A stretch of 64,000 nucleotides of DNA from an uncultured Myxococcales bacterium (GTDB taxonomy: Bacteria; Myxococcota_A; UBA9042). The notes below the pieces were generated by a model. That model was not told the origin of the DNA. It did not search any database and worked only from the letters and a program-made list of their open reading frames with translations. The stretch is from NCBI GenBank assembly GCA_903919145.1, contig CAIXGW010000056.1, positions 1 through 64,000 on the forward strand. Reading direction: 5' to 3'. Position numbers and translations under genes: made by a program. Shown here one piece after another: positions 32,111-39,179 of the stretch (its first letter is position 1; every line of letters starts with the position of its first letter).

Positions 32111-32557
32111 TTACCTCCCCACGCAGACCAGACGGATGCTGCCGTCCTGCTGCTTCTGTTCGCGGACGTTCATACCCTGACGCTTGGCGGCCTTCTTGGC
32201 GACCTCGACGGCGTATGCTTGCCGCAAGTGCTTGCAGTTCTCGCCGACTTGGGCTTGCATCCCGTATCCATTATTGAAGAAGTCCCAGTGCAGGACATAG
32301 CCCTGCTTGCCGTTGCGGGCACGAACAACGCCAACCTCGTAGGCATGCTTGTCGCCCTTGACCCGGATAGCGTGGTCGCACTTTCCGAGGTCTTCAGCAG
32401 TGAATCCTTCGGGCAGCGGATAGTCGCCAACCGATGATCCCCACCACTTGTAAACCTTCTGGTCGCGGACCAGTTCAAGCGTACCGATACGCTTGCAAGC
32501 CGCTTCCAGTGCGTCAAGATCCTTGATCTCGACCTGAATCTCAGCCACATGACTCAT
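32111..32557 (-). CDS. DUF1257 (Ycf35-like) protein
   Basis: A 148-residue protein starting MSHVAEIQVEIKDLDALEAA, the usual DUF1257 start. Later features are CDHAIRV and YGMQAQVGENCKHLRQAYAV. Ycf35 of plastids and cyanobacteria belongs to this family and has no settled function. The gene is followed within 2 bases by DUF2997 and, further down, by the Ycf46-like ATPase. The ATG at 32557 follows GGGAGAATTTTCG and repeat element A copy 2. Confidence 0.75.
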   Translation of the reverse strand: MSHVAEIQVEIKDLDALEAACKRIGTLELVRDQKVYKWWGSSVGDYPLPEGFTAEDLGKCDHAIRVKGDKHAYEVGVVRARNGKQGYVLHWDFFNNGYGMQAQVGENCKHLRQAYAVEVAKKAAKRQGMNVREQKQQDGSIRLVCVGR

Positions 32558-32573
32558 CGAAAATTCTCCCTTC

Positions 32574-32605
32574 AAAATCTACGCCGAAAATCGAAGATTT
32601 CTCAG
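32574..32605 (-). promoter_or_regulatory. Repeat element A, copy 2
   Basis: Core at 32574-32592. CTGAGA, 18 bases, TAGATTTTGA on the minus strand. About 30 bases are identical to copy 4 at 36.68 kb. Confidence 0.65.
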
Positions 32606-32892
32606 TTCGTCTCGGCGAACAGCAGGTCCATCTTGGCACGCAACGGCGCGTTCAAGCGGTCGCAGAACGCCTTAAACGTCTCGTTGGGCCTGCTCAGTTC
32701 GTTGGGCAACTCACCGTTGCTGATCCAGTCGAAAGCGCAATTGGCACAGACGACATAGGAACCGAACCGAAAGCCGTGGGGCTCCTTGGTGCAGTCCTTG
32801 CAGCACACATCGCACAGCGGCACCGGACCACCATCGACCATGATGTGGACCACTCCGGCCCGTTCAGAAACCAGAACGCACGGATGGGACAT
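32602..32892 (-). CDS. Small Cys-rich protein
   Basis: A 96-residue protein starting MSHPCVLVSERAGVV. CDVCCKDC and CANCAFDW give a probable zinc site. The ATG at 32892 follows the shared leader (TTTCACTACGGGAG). Unknown function. Confidence 0.6.
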   Translation of the reverse strand: MSHPCVLVSERAGVVHIMVDGGPVPLCDVCCKDCTKEPHGFRFGSYVVCANCAFDWISNGELPNELSRPNETFKAFCDRLNAPLRAKMDLLFAETN

Positions 32893-32968
32893 AGCTTTCT
32901 CCCGTAGTGAAAGGAACGAAACTCGCCAAGTCCGCGCCGTCCTGCTGGCGGCGCGGTGTTGGGGGGTT

Positions 32969-33265
32969 TCATTCCGCAACGAACACGTATTCGATTGCCG
33001 AGTTCTTGAAGAAGTACACACGCTCGCCGTGCAACTTCGATCGGTGATAGCTGACGTGGTAATCGCCAGCCATCGTCAAGCCCTGTTTCGGATGTGCAGC
33101 GTAGCCGAGTTGCTGTTCGCATTCTTGCAGGCTTTTGAGTTGCACATGCTTCAGGAACGTGCGGCGGGAAATGTCCGTCGCATCGTTAATCATGTCGCAC
33201 AGTCCGCCCTTGCAGTGAACATCGCCTTCGGGCCAACTGACGCAACATCGGTAGTAGACGTACAT
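32969..33265 (-). CDS. Hypothetical protein
   Basis: A 98-residue protein starting MYVYYRCCVSWPEGDV, with several Cys and His in the first 30 residues and a strand-rich end. The ATG at 33265 follows GAAGGGAG. Unknown. Confidence 0.55.
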   Translation of the reverse strand: MYVYYRCCVSWPEGDVHCKGGLCDMINDATDISRRTFLKHVQLKSLQECEQQLGYAAHPKQGLTMAGDYHVSYHRSKLHGERVYFFKNSAIEYVFVAE

Positions 33266-33279
33266 CTCACTTGCTCCCT

Positions 33280-34185
33280 TCAGTCATCGAAGCTGATCGC
33301 CCGGCTGGGCCGATTGACCATCAGCTCGTCCAACCGCCCGCTGATCGCCGCCATGCCCTGCCGAACCACGTCCCGCACATTCGGCGCGTCCCGCAGCATG
33401 TCCGGCTTGGTGTTGCCAAGGATCGCTTGGGCCGCGTTCACTAGCTCGTCGAGCGACTCGTTGCTCCCGATGCTCAGGTTGCGGAACTTGCCGAAGAACT
33501 CCCGCAGGTTGTCCACCGAGCCGTCCCGGAACTTCTTGGCCTCGCCCATCTCGTCGTAGCCCAGGCGTTCCACCAGATGCGTCAGCACTTCTTGGAACTC
33601 GTTGGTCAACGCCTGCTCGGCCATTGCCACCGCCTCATCCAGCCTGGCGGCACACCGGGCACGCTCTTGGTTCCAAATCCGCTCATTCCCGTCCTTGAGG
33701 TACTCAGGCGGGTCGAGTGATGGGAACTCGATCCAGATTGCGAACTGGTCAACCAGCGTCAGCGGGTAGGCTTCCTCGCGGAACATGCCGCGCTGCTTGG
33801 CCTTGCGTTCCTGTCGCAGATCCCAATAGGAATCCTGCAAGGCGGCCACGGCCTGATCCAGCCGGGCGGTGAAGCCAGCCACCGTGTTCACGGCGTCTTG
33901 GATGTTGGTACGTTTGTGCAGCCGAACCCCGTCCTCGGGAAACGGCAGCGTGTTCTCCTTGAACCACGACTTGGCTTGCGACCGGATGGCGGTGCAGGCT
34001 TTGTACTGGGGGAACTTGGTGTTGACCAGCTTCTTGCTGGCGGACACCTCGTCCTCGTCGGCGTCCACCGCCTCGGCCATCTTCTTCTTGCTGTAGTCAT
34101 CCACAGCACGGGTGATGCCCCACCACTTCGTCCGCAGCTTCACCGCGGCGAACTGTTCTCGCAACACATCGGCGTACTCGCTCAT
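33280..34185 (-). CDS. Phage protein resembling DUF3150
   Basis: A 301-residue protein starting MSEYADVLREQFAAVK. The segment IRSQAKSWFKENTLPFPEDG followed by VRLHKRTNI resembles a conserved part of DUF3150-type phage proteins, in which a helical region ends with a TLPW-like motif and a dry-turn Gly. The rest is long helices. In other phages these genes lie near AAA+ ATPases, and here two AAA+ genes are close by. The ATG at 34185 follows AAAGGAG in the shared leader. Function unknown. Confidence 0.55.
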   Translation of the reverse strand: MSEYADVLREQFAAVKLRTKWWGITRAVDDYSKKKMAEAVDADEDEVSASKKLVNTKFPQYKACTAIRSQAKSWFKENTLPFPEDGVRLHKRTNIQDAVNTVAGFTARLDQAVAALQDSYWDLRQERKAKQRGMFREEAYPLTLVDQFAIWIEFPSLDPPEYLKDGNERIWNQERARCAARLDEAVAMAEQALTNEFQEVLTHLVERLGYDEMGEAKKFRDGSVDNLREFFGKFRNLSIGSNESLDELVNAAQAILGNTKPDMLRDAPNVRDVVRQGMAAISGRLDELMVNRPSRAISFDD

Positions 34186-34281
34186 GGCACAGACTCCTTT
34201 GGAAAGTGAAACAGGAACCAGAAAGACCAGGAACGTGCCCCGCACTGGAACGGGGCAGGATCGCGGCATCGCTGGCGGCAA

Positions 34282-34845
34282 TCAGGAACACAGCTCGACC
34301 AGCGCGGTTTTGCCGACCTTGACCGCTTCCGGCAGTAGTTCGTTGGCCACTTCGGTCAGGTAGTCGTAGTTGTCGTCACCGAAGTCGTTGCTGTCACTTT
34401 CGATGCCCCACAAGCTAGCGGCGTGCTCATCCAGGACGATACCGCCCTTCGACACGGACAATCGCACGCCGACCCACGTCCATTCGTCATTGCACCATGC
34501 CCGCATTCGTTGGAAGTCGGCTTCGACAGCCCTCGCCGCCTGCTGTCCTTCGGTCCCGGTCTTGTAGGGTTTGGAGTCCCAGCCATCCCGCTTGGCGATC
34601 TTGGTAGCTTCTTCAACGTCGTAGAGACGTCTGGAATCAAACCGACTACCACTCAGGATGCGTTCACCAGGACGCTTCTTGCGGCGCTCCCAATCGGACA
34701 CAGGGCCATGTCCGTCGTGCTCTTTCCAAGGCGGCCCCATGTCTTCGTCGTAGACAATCTCGGCGGTCACGGTCAGCTTGCCGACTTTCGTGGTGATCGT
34801 GTCACCGACACAGGCATACTTGCCAAACGTCTGCTTGAACTTCAT
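34282..34845 (-). CDS. Hypothetical protein
   Basis: A 187-residue protein starting MKFKQTFGKYACVGD. Beta-rich start (TITTKVGKLTVTAEIVYDED), basic centre, acidic C-terminal region. The ATG at 34845 follows AAGGGAGAACATGCG. No family recognised. Confidence 0.55.
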   Translation of the reverse strand: MKFKQTFGKYACVGDTITTKVGKLTVTAEIVYDEDMGPPWKEHDGHGPVSDWERRKKRPGERILSGSRFDSRRLYDVEEATKIAKRDGWDSKPYKTGTEGQQAARAVEADFQRMRAWCNDEWTWVGVRLSVSKGGIVLDEHAASLWGIESDSNDFGDDNYDYLTEVANELLPEAVKVGKTALVELCS

Positions 34846-34886
34846 CGCATGTTCTCCCTTCGTGAAACAAAAAACCATTCCCTCTC

Positions 34887-34918
34887 AAAATCTACGCCGA
34901 AATTCGCGGAATTTTCAT
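34887..34918 (-). promoter_or_regulatory. Repeat element A, copy 3
   Basis: Core at 34887-34905. ATGAAA, 18 bases, TAGATTTTGA on the minus strand, upstream of the 34282-34845 gene. Confidence 0.65.
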
Positions 34919-35133
34919 TCCGTGCCGATCTTCGGCATGTACTCCCAGAACTCCTGCACAACCAGGTCCGCCGTGTCTTCCACGCTGAAGCCACGGAGGT
35001 AGAACTGCACCGCACGGGCGAACTCGGCGAACATGTCCGAGTCCAGCGCCGTTGTGTCCCACGTCTTACGAACGAGATGCAGCACTTGTACCGCACGGGG
35101 CGGCTGCATGATGGGTAGTTCGCGTTGAATCAT
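34915..35133 (-). CDS. Hypothetical small protein
   Basis: A 72-residue helical protein starting MIQRELPIMQPPRAVQ, coupled by ATGA to the clamp-loader-like ATPase before it. It could be a partner of that ATPase. Confidence 0.55.
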   Translation of the reverse strand: MIQRELPIMQPPRAVQVLHLVRKTWDTTALDSDMFAEFARAVQFYLRGFSVEDTADLVVQEFWEYMPKIGTE

Positions 35134-35780
35134 TCCACCATCCCTCCGCCTTCGATGAACTGCAGCATGGCCCGCACGTTGAACTTGCAATCCTGGCCCA
35201 ACTGCCAATAGGCCCGCAGCGGCTTGCCGTTCAGTCCGAAGTCATCAGCCACTTTGGCGACCCACTTGACCACGGCTTCTTGGGTCTCGTCGTCGTTCTT
35301 GAACGTGTAGCACTTGGCTCGGCTGGCAAACGCGGCGGCGGACAGCTTGTTCTCGAACAACTCCTGCTGGCCGACTAGCGTGGTGGTGAAGATCCACGTC
35401 GAATTGCGCTGGACCTCTTCGTTTTCCAGGACGGTCTGAAGCTCCTCAACAACGCGGTGCGTCATATTGTGAGCCTCGTTGATGATGATCACCCACTGTT
35501 TGCCACCCAGCGGCCGGCTAGAGCATCGCGACTCCCAACGCCAAACCTGTTCGCAGCCGACCCTGGCGGCATTGTATTCTTCCACGGCAAGCGGAATCGT
35601 TAGTTCCGCTGCCATGATCCGGGCGATGGTCGTCTTGGCGCAACCACTGGGGCCGGCAAACCAGAACACCTGTCCAGCCCAGCCGAACTGGTCACGCAAC
35701 CGGACCAGCCGCTCTTTCAGTTTGGAATGCCCGGCCACGCCTTCCAGCGTCGTGGGGCGGACTCGTTCGTACAGCAGCAT
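35130..35780 (-). CDS. Clamp-loader/RuvB-like AAA+ ATPase, short
   Basis: A 216-residue AAA+ protein. Residues 1-20 (RVRPTTLEGVAGHSKLKERL) are the usual clamp-loader start; Walker A is GPSGCAKT at 43-50; the Walker B position reads IIINEAH (98-104), with Asn in place of the first acidic residue; a sensor-1-like Thr cluster (WIFTTTL) and a short lid follow. It resembles small clamp-loader subunits (T4 gp44 or archaeal RFC), but is shorter and lacks a collar. The changed Walker B may lower ATP hydrolysis. The ATG follows the shared leader. Confidence 0.75.
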   Translation of the reverse strand: MLLYERVRPTTLEGVAGHSKLKERLVRLRDQFGWAGQVFWFAGPSGCAKTTIARIMAAELTIPLAVEEYNAARVGCEQVWRWESRCSSRPLGGKQWVIIINEAHNMTHRVVEELQTVLENEEVQRNSTWIFTTTLVGQQELFENKLSAAAFASRAKCYTFKNDDETQEAVVKWVAKVADDFGLNGKPLRAYWQLGQDCKFNVRAMLQFIEGGGMVE

Positions 35781-35827
35781 CGCGGATCTCCTTGGTGAAA
35801 GTGGTGAAGTGAATGAACTGGCGGCAA

Positions 35828-35998
35828 TCAGGCGTCATCAAGACGCAACCTGCTGCCGTTGGCGTCAATCTCGAATCCACACGGTCGCTTGTGGAACAGC
35901 GCACGCCACAAGCGAATCGCTCTGGCGTACTTGGCTGGCGGCAGCCGATTCAGGCATCGCCAGTGATTCCAGTCGCGGTACTCTCTGCTTGGCTTCAT
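35828..35998 (-). CDS. Small basic protein
   Basis: A 56-residue protein with ATG at 35998 after the shared leader (TTTCACAAGGAGATTGTGCC) and TGA at 35828-35830. It is rich in Arg, Trp and Tyr, starting MKPSREYRDWNHWRCL. The stop is part of a TGATTGCCGCCAG sequence also found after the 34282 gene. Unknown function. Confidence 0.6.
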   Translation of the reverse strand: MKPSREYRDWNHWRCLNRLPPAKYARAIRLWRALFHKRPCGFEIDANGSRLRLDDA

Positions 35999-36083
35999 GG
36001 CACAATCTCCTTGTGAAAGAACCAGGAACCACTACACCCGCCCATGCTGCCTCTGGCGGCAGAGCGGGAATTGGGGCTCGCGG

Positions 36084-36368
36084 TCAGGAACCAATGATTG
36101 GCGTCTGCTTGGTGGACTCGCAAATCCAATGAATCAGGTTGTCGAGCGTCATGGCGGCGCTGATGCGTTCCGGGCGGACAAGCGACCATTCTGGCCCAGG
36201 GTCATTGGCGGCGACCAGATCGCCCCACTGTCCACTGGCAGCGGGCTTGTACCACAGGTACAGTTCGCACAGTCCGCCTGTCTGGCAGAGGTTGCGGAAT
36301 GCACTGGTGGCACACTCTCGGACGATCTCGTAGTAACGCTTTTTCCAGTCCCACATAACGCATTTCAT
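36084..36368 (-). CDS. Hypothetical protein
   Basis: A 94-residue protein starting MKCVMWDWKKRYYEIV, Cys- and Trp-rich, helical at both ends. It has the shared leader (TTTCACCAACGGAGAATGAGC). Unknown family. Confidence 0.6.
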   Translation of the reverse strand: MKCVMWDWKKRYYEIVRECATSAFRNLCQTGGLCELYLWYKPAASGQWGDLVAANDPGPEWSLVRPERISAAMTLDNLIHWICESTKQTPIIGS

Positions 36369-36396
36369 TGCTCATTCTCCGTTGGTGAAAGGTGTA

Positions 36397-36639
36397 CTAC
36401 GAAATCATCCATGACCACAGGGCGTCCATGTCACCGTCGCCGGCCAGTTTACGGAATGTTTCCCATATCTTGTCCGCATCATCCTTGCTCATTGGGAACT
36501 TATTCATTTCACCGTAAGGGCATTGGCATTCCAGGCGAATATGCTCCCAGCAGTTCTTTCCACATCCGTACCAGATGATACGGCACGTCCAAAGGCATCC
36601 CTTCCCATTTCGCCACAGTTGATGCTTGGATCGTTTCAT
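36397..36639 (-). CDS. Cys-rich hypothetical protein
   Basis: An 80-residue protein starting MKRSKHQLWRNGKGCLW, with six Cys in the first 45 residues (WTCRIIWYGCGKNCW, CQCPYG) and a helical acidic second half. Probably metal-binding. Shared leader present. Confidence 0.6.
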   Translation of the reverse strand: MKRSKHQLWRNGKGCLWTCRIIWYGCGKNCWEHIRLECQCPYGEMNKFPMSKDDADKIWETFRKLAGDGDMDALWSWMIS

Positions 36640-36680
36640 TAGTGGAATCTCCGTTGGTGAAAGAAAAAACTCTCCTCTCG

Positions 36681-36712
36681 AAATCTACGCCGAAAATCGA
36701 AGATTTCTCAGT
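36681..36712 (-). promoter_or_regulatory. Repeat element A, copy 4
   Basis: Core at 36681-36699. CTGAGA, 18 bases, TAGATTTCGA on the minus strand, upstream of the Cys-rich 36397-36639 gene. Confidence 0.65.
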
Positions 36713-36990
36713 TAGGCGGCATTGGCATTGGCCACCATCGTCTTGGCCCAGTAGGACACGTAGCCGCAGACAAATCCCATGATGCCTTCGATTCGCCTGT
36801 CCTCCACGGGCATCACATGCAGATCAACCACGGCACCGCTCGGATCGCAGTTGAAGAACGCACTGCTGCTATCCGGTTCCACGGTCCACACTTCCATCTC
36901 ACTGATGCAGTACTGCCGCCGAACCGAAGCAACCATGTCAGCAGCAATACATCTCGGAATTGGCTGTGTAAACGCACGTCGCTTGGACAT
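36712..36990 (-). CDS. Hypothetical protein
   Basis: A 92-residue protein starting MSKRRAFTQPIPRCIAADM; alpha/beta, with a hydrophobic C-terminal stretch. Shared leader (TTTCACTTCAAGGAG). Unknown. Confidence 0.6.
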   Translation of the reverse strand: MSKRRAFTQPIPRCIAADMVASVRRQYCISEMEVWTVEPDSSSAFFNCDPSGAVVDLHVMPVEDRRIEGIMGFVCGYVSYWAKTMVANANAA

Positions 36991-37041
36991 ACTCGGATCT
37001 CCTTGAAGTGAAAGAACGGAACAGAACCACTGGCGGCATAG

Positions 37042-37245
37042 CTACAGCCCAGCCATACGACGTGCCTTACGCAGCAGCCGCCTGGCTACGTGCCTGGGGA
37101 CGTCGGCATCTGCCGTCCAGCCATCACCGGCCATGTACCAATGCCGTATGCCGTGGCAATCATCCTCGGCCACGTCGAATGAGTAACCACCCTCGGCGTA
37201 CATGCGGATACGCCAGATACCACTCTCGACAACGCACATGCTCAT
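37042..37245 (-). CDS. Hypothetical protein
   Basis: A 67-residue protein (or 65 from the second ATG at 37239, which has better spacing to GGAG). Strands CVVESGIWRIRMYAEGGY, then a basic helix. It overlaps the upstream gene by 4 bases. Unknown. Confidence 0.55.
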   Translation of the reverse strand: MSMCVVESGIWRIRMYAEGGYSFDVAEDDCHGIRHWYMAGDGWTADADVPRHVARRLLRKARRMAGL

Positions 37246-37436
37246 TCTCCATTCTCAAAGTGTTGCATGAACAACTCACGTTCGGTCTGTACCAACTCAG
37301 TCCACCCGCGCCGCTCGTAATTGGCAATACGCTCCATCCAGCGGAGCTTGCTCTGTTGTTTATCGTCAACCTGTCGCTGTACGCGGGCTTGCTGTAGTCT
37401 CTGAATTGTCTCAGACTTGAGAGGGTGAAACGGCAT
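37242..37436 (-). CDS. Hypothetical helical protein
   Basis: A 64-residue, Gln/Arg/Glu-rich helical protein starting MPFHPLKSETIQRLQ; ATG at 37436 after GAAGGGAG. Unknown. Confidence 0.55.
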   Translation of the reverse strand: MPFHPLKSETIQRLQQARVQRQVDDKQQSKLRWMERIANYERRGWTELVQTERELFMQHFENGE

Positions 37437-37437
37437 C

Positions 37438-37635
37438 TCATTCTCCCTTCGTACCATCACAACCACCGCCAGCAGTCACGCTGGCGGCACTGACGTAATC
37501 CAACACGGTGGCACTCAGATCGCCCTGCGCAGGGTTATCCAGTGCGTATTCGAGCCACCACCCTAGTAGCTCGCTCTCCAAGGCGTCCTGTTGCCAATCC
37601 AGGACGCTTAGCTCACGTTGGCATAGGGAGGACAT
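37438..37635 (-). CDS. Hypothetical acidic protein
   Basis: A 65-residue protein starting MSSLCQRELSVLDWQQD; ATG at 37635 after TAGGAGGTG. Two helices and a Gly-rich acidic tail. The 14-base sequence CTGGCGGCACTGAC lies inside its 3' part and recurs twice near 37.97 kb. Confidence 0.55.
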   Translation of the reverse strand: MSSLCQRELSVLDWQQDALESELLGWWLEYALDNPAQGDLSATVLDYVSAASVTAGGGCDGTKGE

Positions 37636-37645
37636 GGGGCACCTC

Positions 37646-37915
37646 CTACGCCACGGCAGCCAACGCCTCATCAGCGCTGGCGTATCGCTCGTTGGGGCCG
37701 TACCACGTCAGGCACGGCATGTTGTAGGACGAGGGGCACGTCTCGTCACCGAACCAGTCATGCCCGCAGTCGTCCAGATCCAGGGCCAAGTAGCCGTGTC
37801 CGGGCTCACTGACCAACTCGGCTATGATGACATCATGGCCGTCGATCTTGCGCCCACTGTCGCGGGCAGTGATCTCGTTGTCGTTACCGTCACGGTAGGT
37901 CTTGCTCGTCTTCAT
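37646..37915 (-). CDS. Hypothetical acidic protein
   Basis: An 89-residue protein starting MKTSKTYRDGNDNEIT, with DHDW-type acidic/aromatic segments and two Cys. ATG at 37915 after GGGAGAAATGAG. Unknown. Confidence 0.55.
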   Translation of the reverse strand: MKTSKTYRDGNDNEITARDSGRKIDGHDVIIAELVSEPGHGYLALDLDDCGHDWFGDETCPSSYNMPCLTWYGPNERYASADEALAAVA

Positions 37916-37916
37916 C

Positions 37917-38102
37917 TCATTTCTCCCAAGCCCCATAGGTTACACCGCACAGACCGGGGCCATCTGGCGGCACTGACAACCACACTGGCGGCACTGACAT
38001 AGGCCGCCCACTACAGCTTTCGCCCCTATCCGAATGGCCACTATGCCAATGGGGCATGGCTGGCTGGCATATCGGGGCGTTTCGGATTTTGCCGATCGGC
38101 AC
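37917..38102 (-). CDS. Possible small protein downstream of divergent repeat
   Basis: A 61-residue frame with a GTG at 38102 placed relative to repeat A copy 5 just as ATG 38195 is to copy 6. The product is Pro- and His-rich and encodes two TGTCAGTGCCGCCAG repeats, so its coding value is uncertain. Its stop lies just before the next ATG. Confidence 0.35.
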   Translation of the reverse strand: MPIGKIRNAPICQPAMPHWHSGHSDRGESCSGRPMSVPPVWLSVPPDGPGLCGVTYGAWEK

Positions 38103-38194
38103 GAAAACTGCTTTCAAAGTCTACGCCGAAAATCGGGTTTTCGCACTTCGCGGAATTCTCGGATTTTCAGCGTAGACTTTGAAAGGAGAAAAAA
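38103..38194. promoter_or_regulatory. Divergent pair of repeat element A (copies 5 and 6)
   Basis: Copy 5 (38116-38134, minus) and copy 6 (38162-38180, plus) face away from each other. Their cores read TCGGCGTAGACTTTGAAAG and TCAGCGTAGACTTTGAAAG, so the whole segment is a large imperfect palindrome. It should drive transcription in both directions. Confidence 0.65.
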
Positions 38195-38590
38195 ATGCAG
38201 AGAAAACGTGGAAGACCTGCCAGGGTTGACACGAGAAAGCCGTGTGGCTTTCACCGTCGTGGAGAAAGACAAGACAAGGGAGAGATCGCATCCCTTGGCA
38301 TGGCGCGACACGACGTCTTGTCGGACGGAAAGAGGGAAGCATGCCACTTGCGGGATTACAGTCCCTCCCGATTGCCAGCGGAATCGGCCGATGTCGCAAG
38401 GGATATTATCCTTTCCGTAGCTTACGGCTGCGGAGGGTGGTCAACTTTCACTTCACATCTGATTGAAAGACCGCCTTGCCGTTTGACGGCTGATGCTACC
38501 GTCATTTCTAAACTTAACCGACTGCGGAAAGAGTTAGAATTCGCAGGTTATGACTATGATACCTTGCGAACAATGCTGATTGCAGACTGA
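38195..38590 (+). CDS. Basic hypothetical protein, possible regulator
   Basis: A 131-residue protein with ATG at 38195 after AAAGGAG. It starts MQRKRGRPARVDTRKP, an AT-hook-like basic run, and ends in a helical region (ISKLNRLRKELEFAGYDYDT). It is the first plus-strand gene from the bidirectional repeat, a position that suits a regulator of the repeat-driven genes. The middle is not clearly coding-like, so a frameshift is possible. Confidence 0.45.
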   Translation: MQRKRGRPARVDTRKPCGFHRRGERQDKGEIASLGMARHDVLSDGKREACHLRDYSPSRLPAESADVARDIILSVAYGCGGWSTFTSHLIERPPCRLTADATVISKLNRLRKELEFAGYDYDTLRTMLIAD

Positions 38591-38660
38591 GCAAGAACGA
38601 AGAAGAGGCAGAGAAACGAGTATCGAGTTTAGACTTTCACTTTCTAGGGAGAACGTACTA

Positions 38661-39179
38661 ATGGTTACGACAATCAAGAACGGGTTTGAGAACATGAGCA
38701 CAAACATCAGCCTGACCGCACAAGACTGCGCGGCAGCATTTGCCAAGGGAGAATTGACCTTGCCGCAGTTCGTGGAACTGCAAGAGGCAATCACATCGCG
38801 GGCAGTGGCCAATGCGCCGAAAACGGTGGTGGTGGTCAAATCGGCCGACTCGGGCAAAAATGGTTGTCGAGTCTCGGACCATTACATGGCCAAGGGCCGC
38901 ATTGTGGTGCAACACGGTGGAATCAAGACTTCGGGATTGTCGGTCCAAGACCTTTGCGTCTTGGTTCTGGAGATCGACTCGATCCGCGGTTTGGTCAGTT
39001 CGGTTGACTTCGCGAAGACCAAACCCGTCACTTGGCGCAGCAAGACGGATTCCAGCAAGAGCGGAACGAACCTGTGGGGCAAATGGGACAGCCAAGACGT
39101 GTTCGTCTGCCATAAGCCCACCGAATTCGACGAGGATTTGTGCGTTGAAGCAGCGATGATCGCCAAGACCGTCAAGTAG
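38661..39179 (+). CDS. Hypothetical protein
   Basis: A 172-residue protein starting MVTTIKNGFENMSTN; ATG at 38661 after GGGAGAACG (a second ATG 33 bases later is possible). Helical N-terminus and strand-rich C-terminus (GLSVQDLCVLVLEIDSI). It ends the short plus-strand unit. No family recognised. Confidence 0.55.
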   Translation: MVTTIKNGFENMSTNISLTAQDCAAAFAKGELTLPQFVELQEAITSRAVANAPKTVVVVKSADSGKNGCRVSDHYMAKGRIVVQHGGIKTSGLSVQDLCVLVLEIDSIRGLVSSVDFAKTKPVTWRSKTDSSKSGTNLWGKWDSQDVFVCHKPTEFDEDLCVEAAMIAKTVK

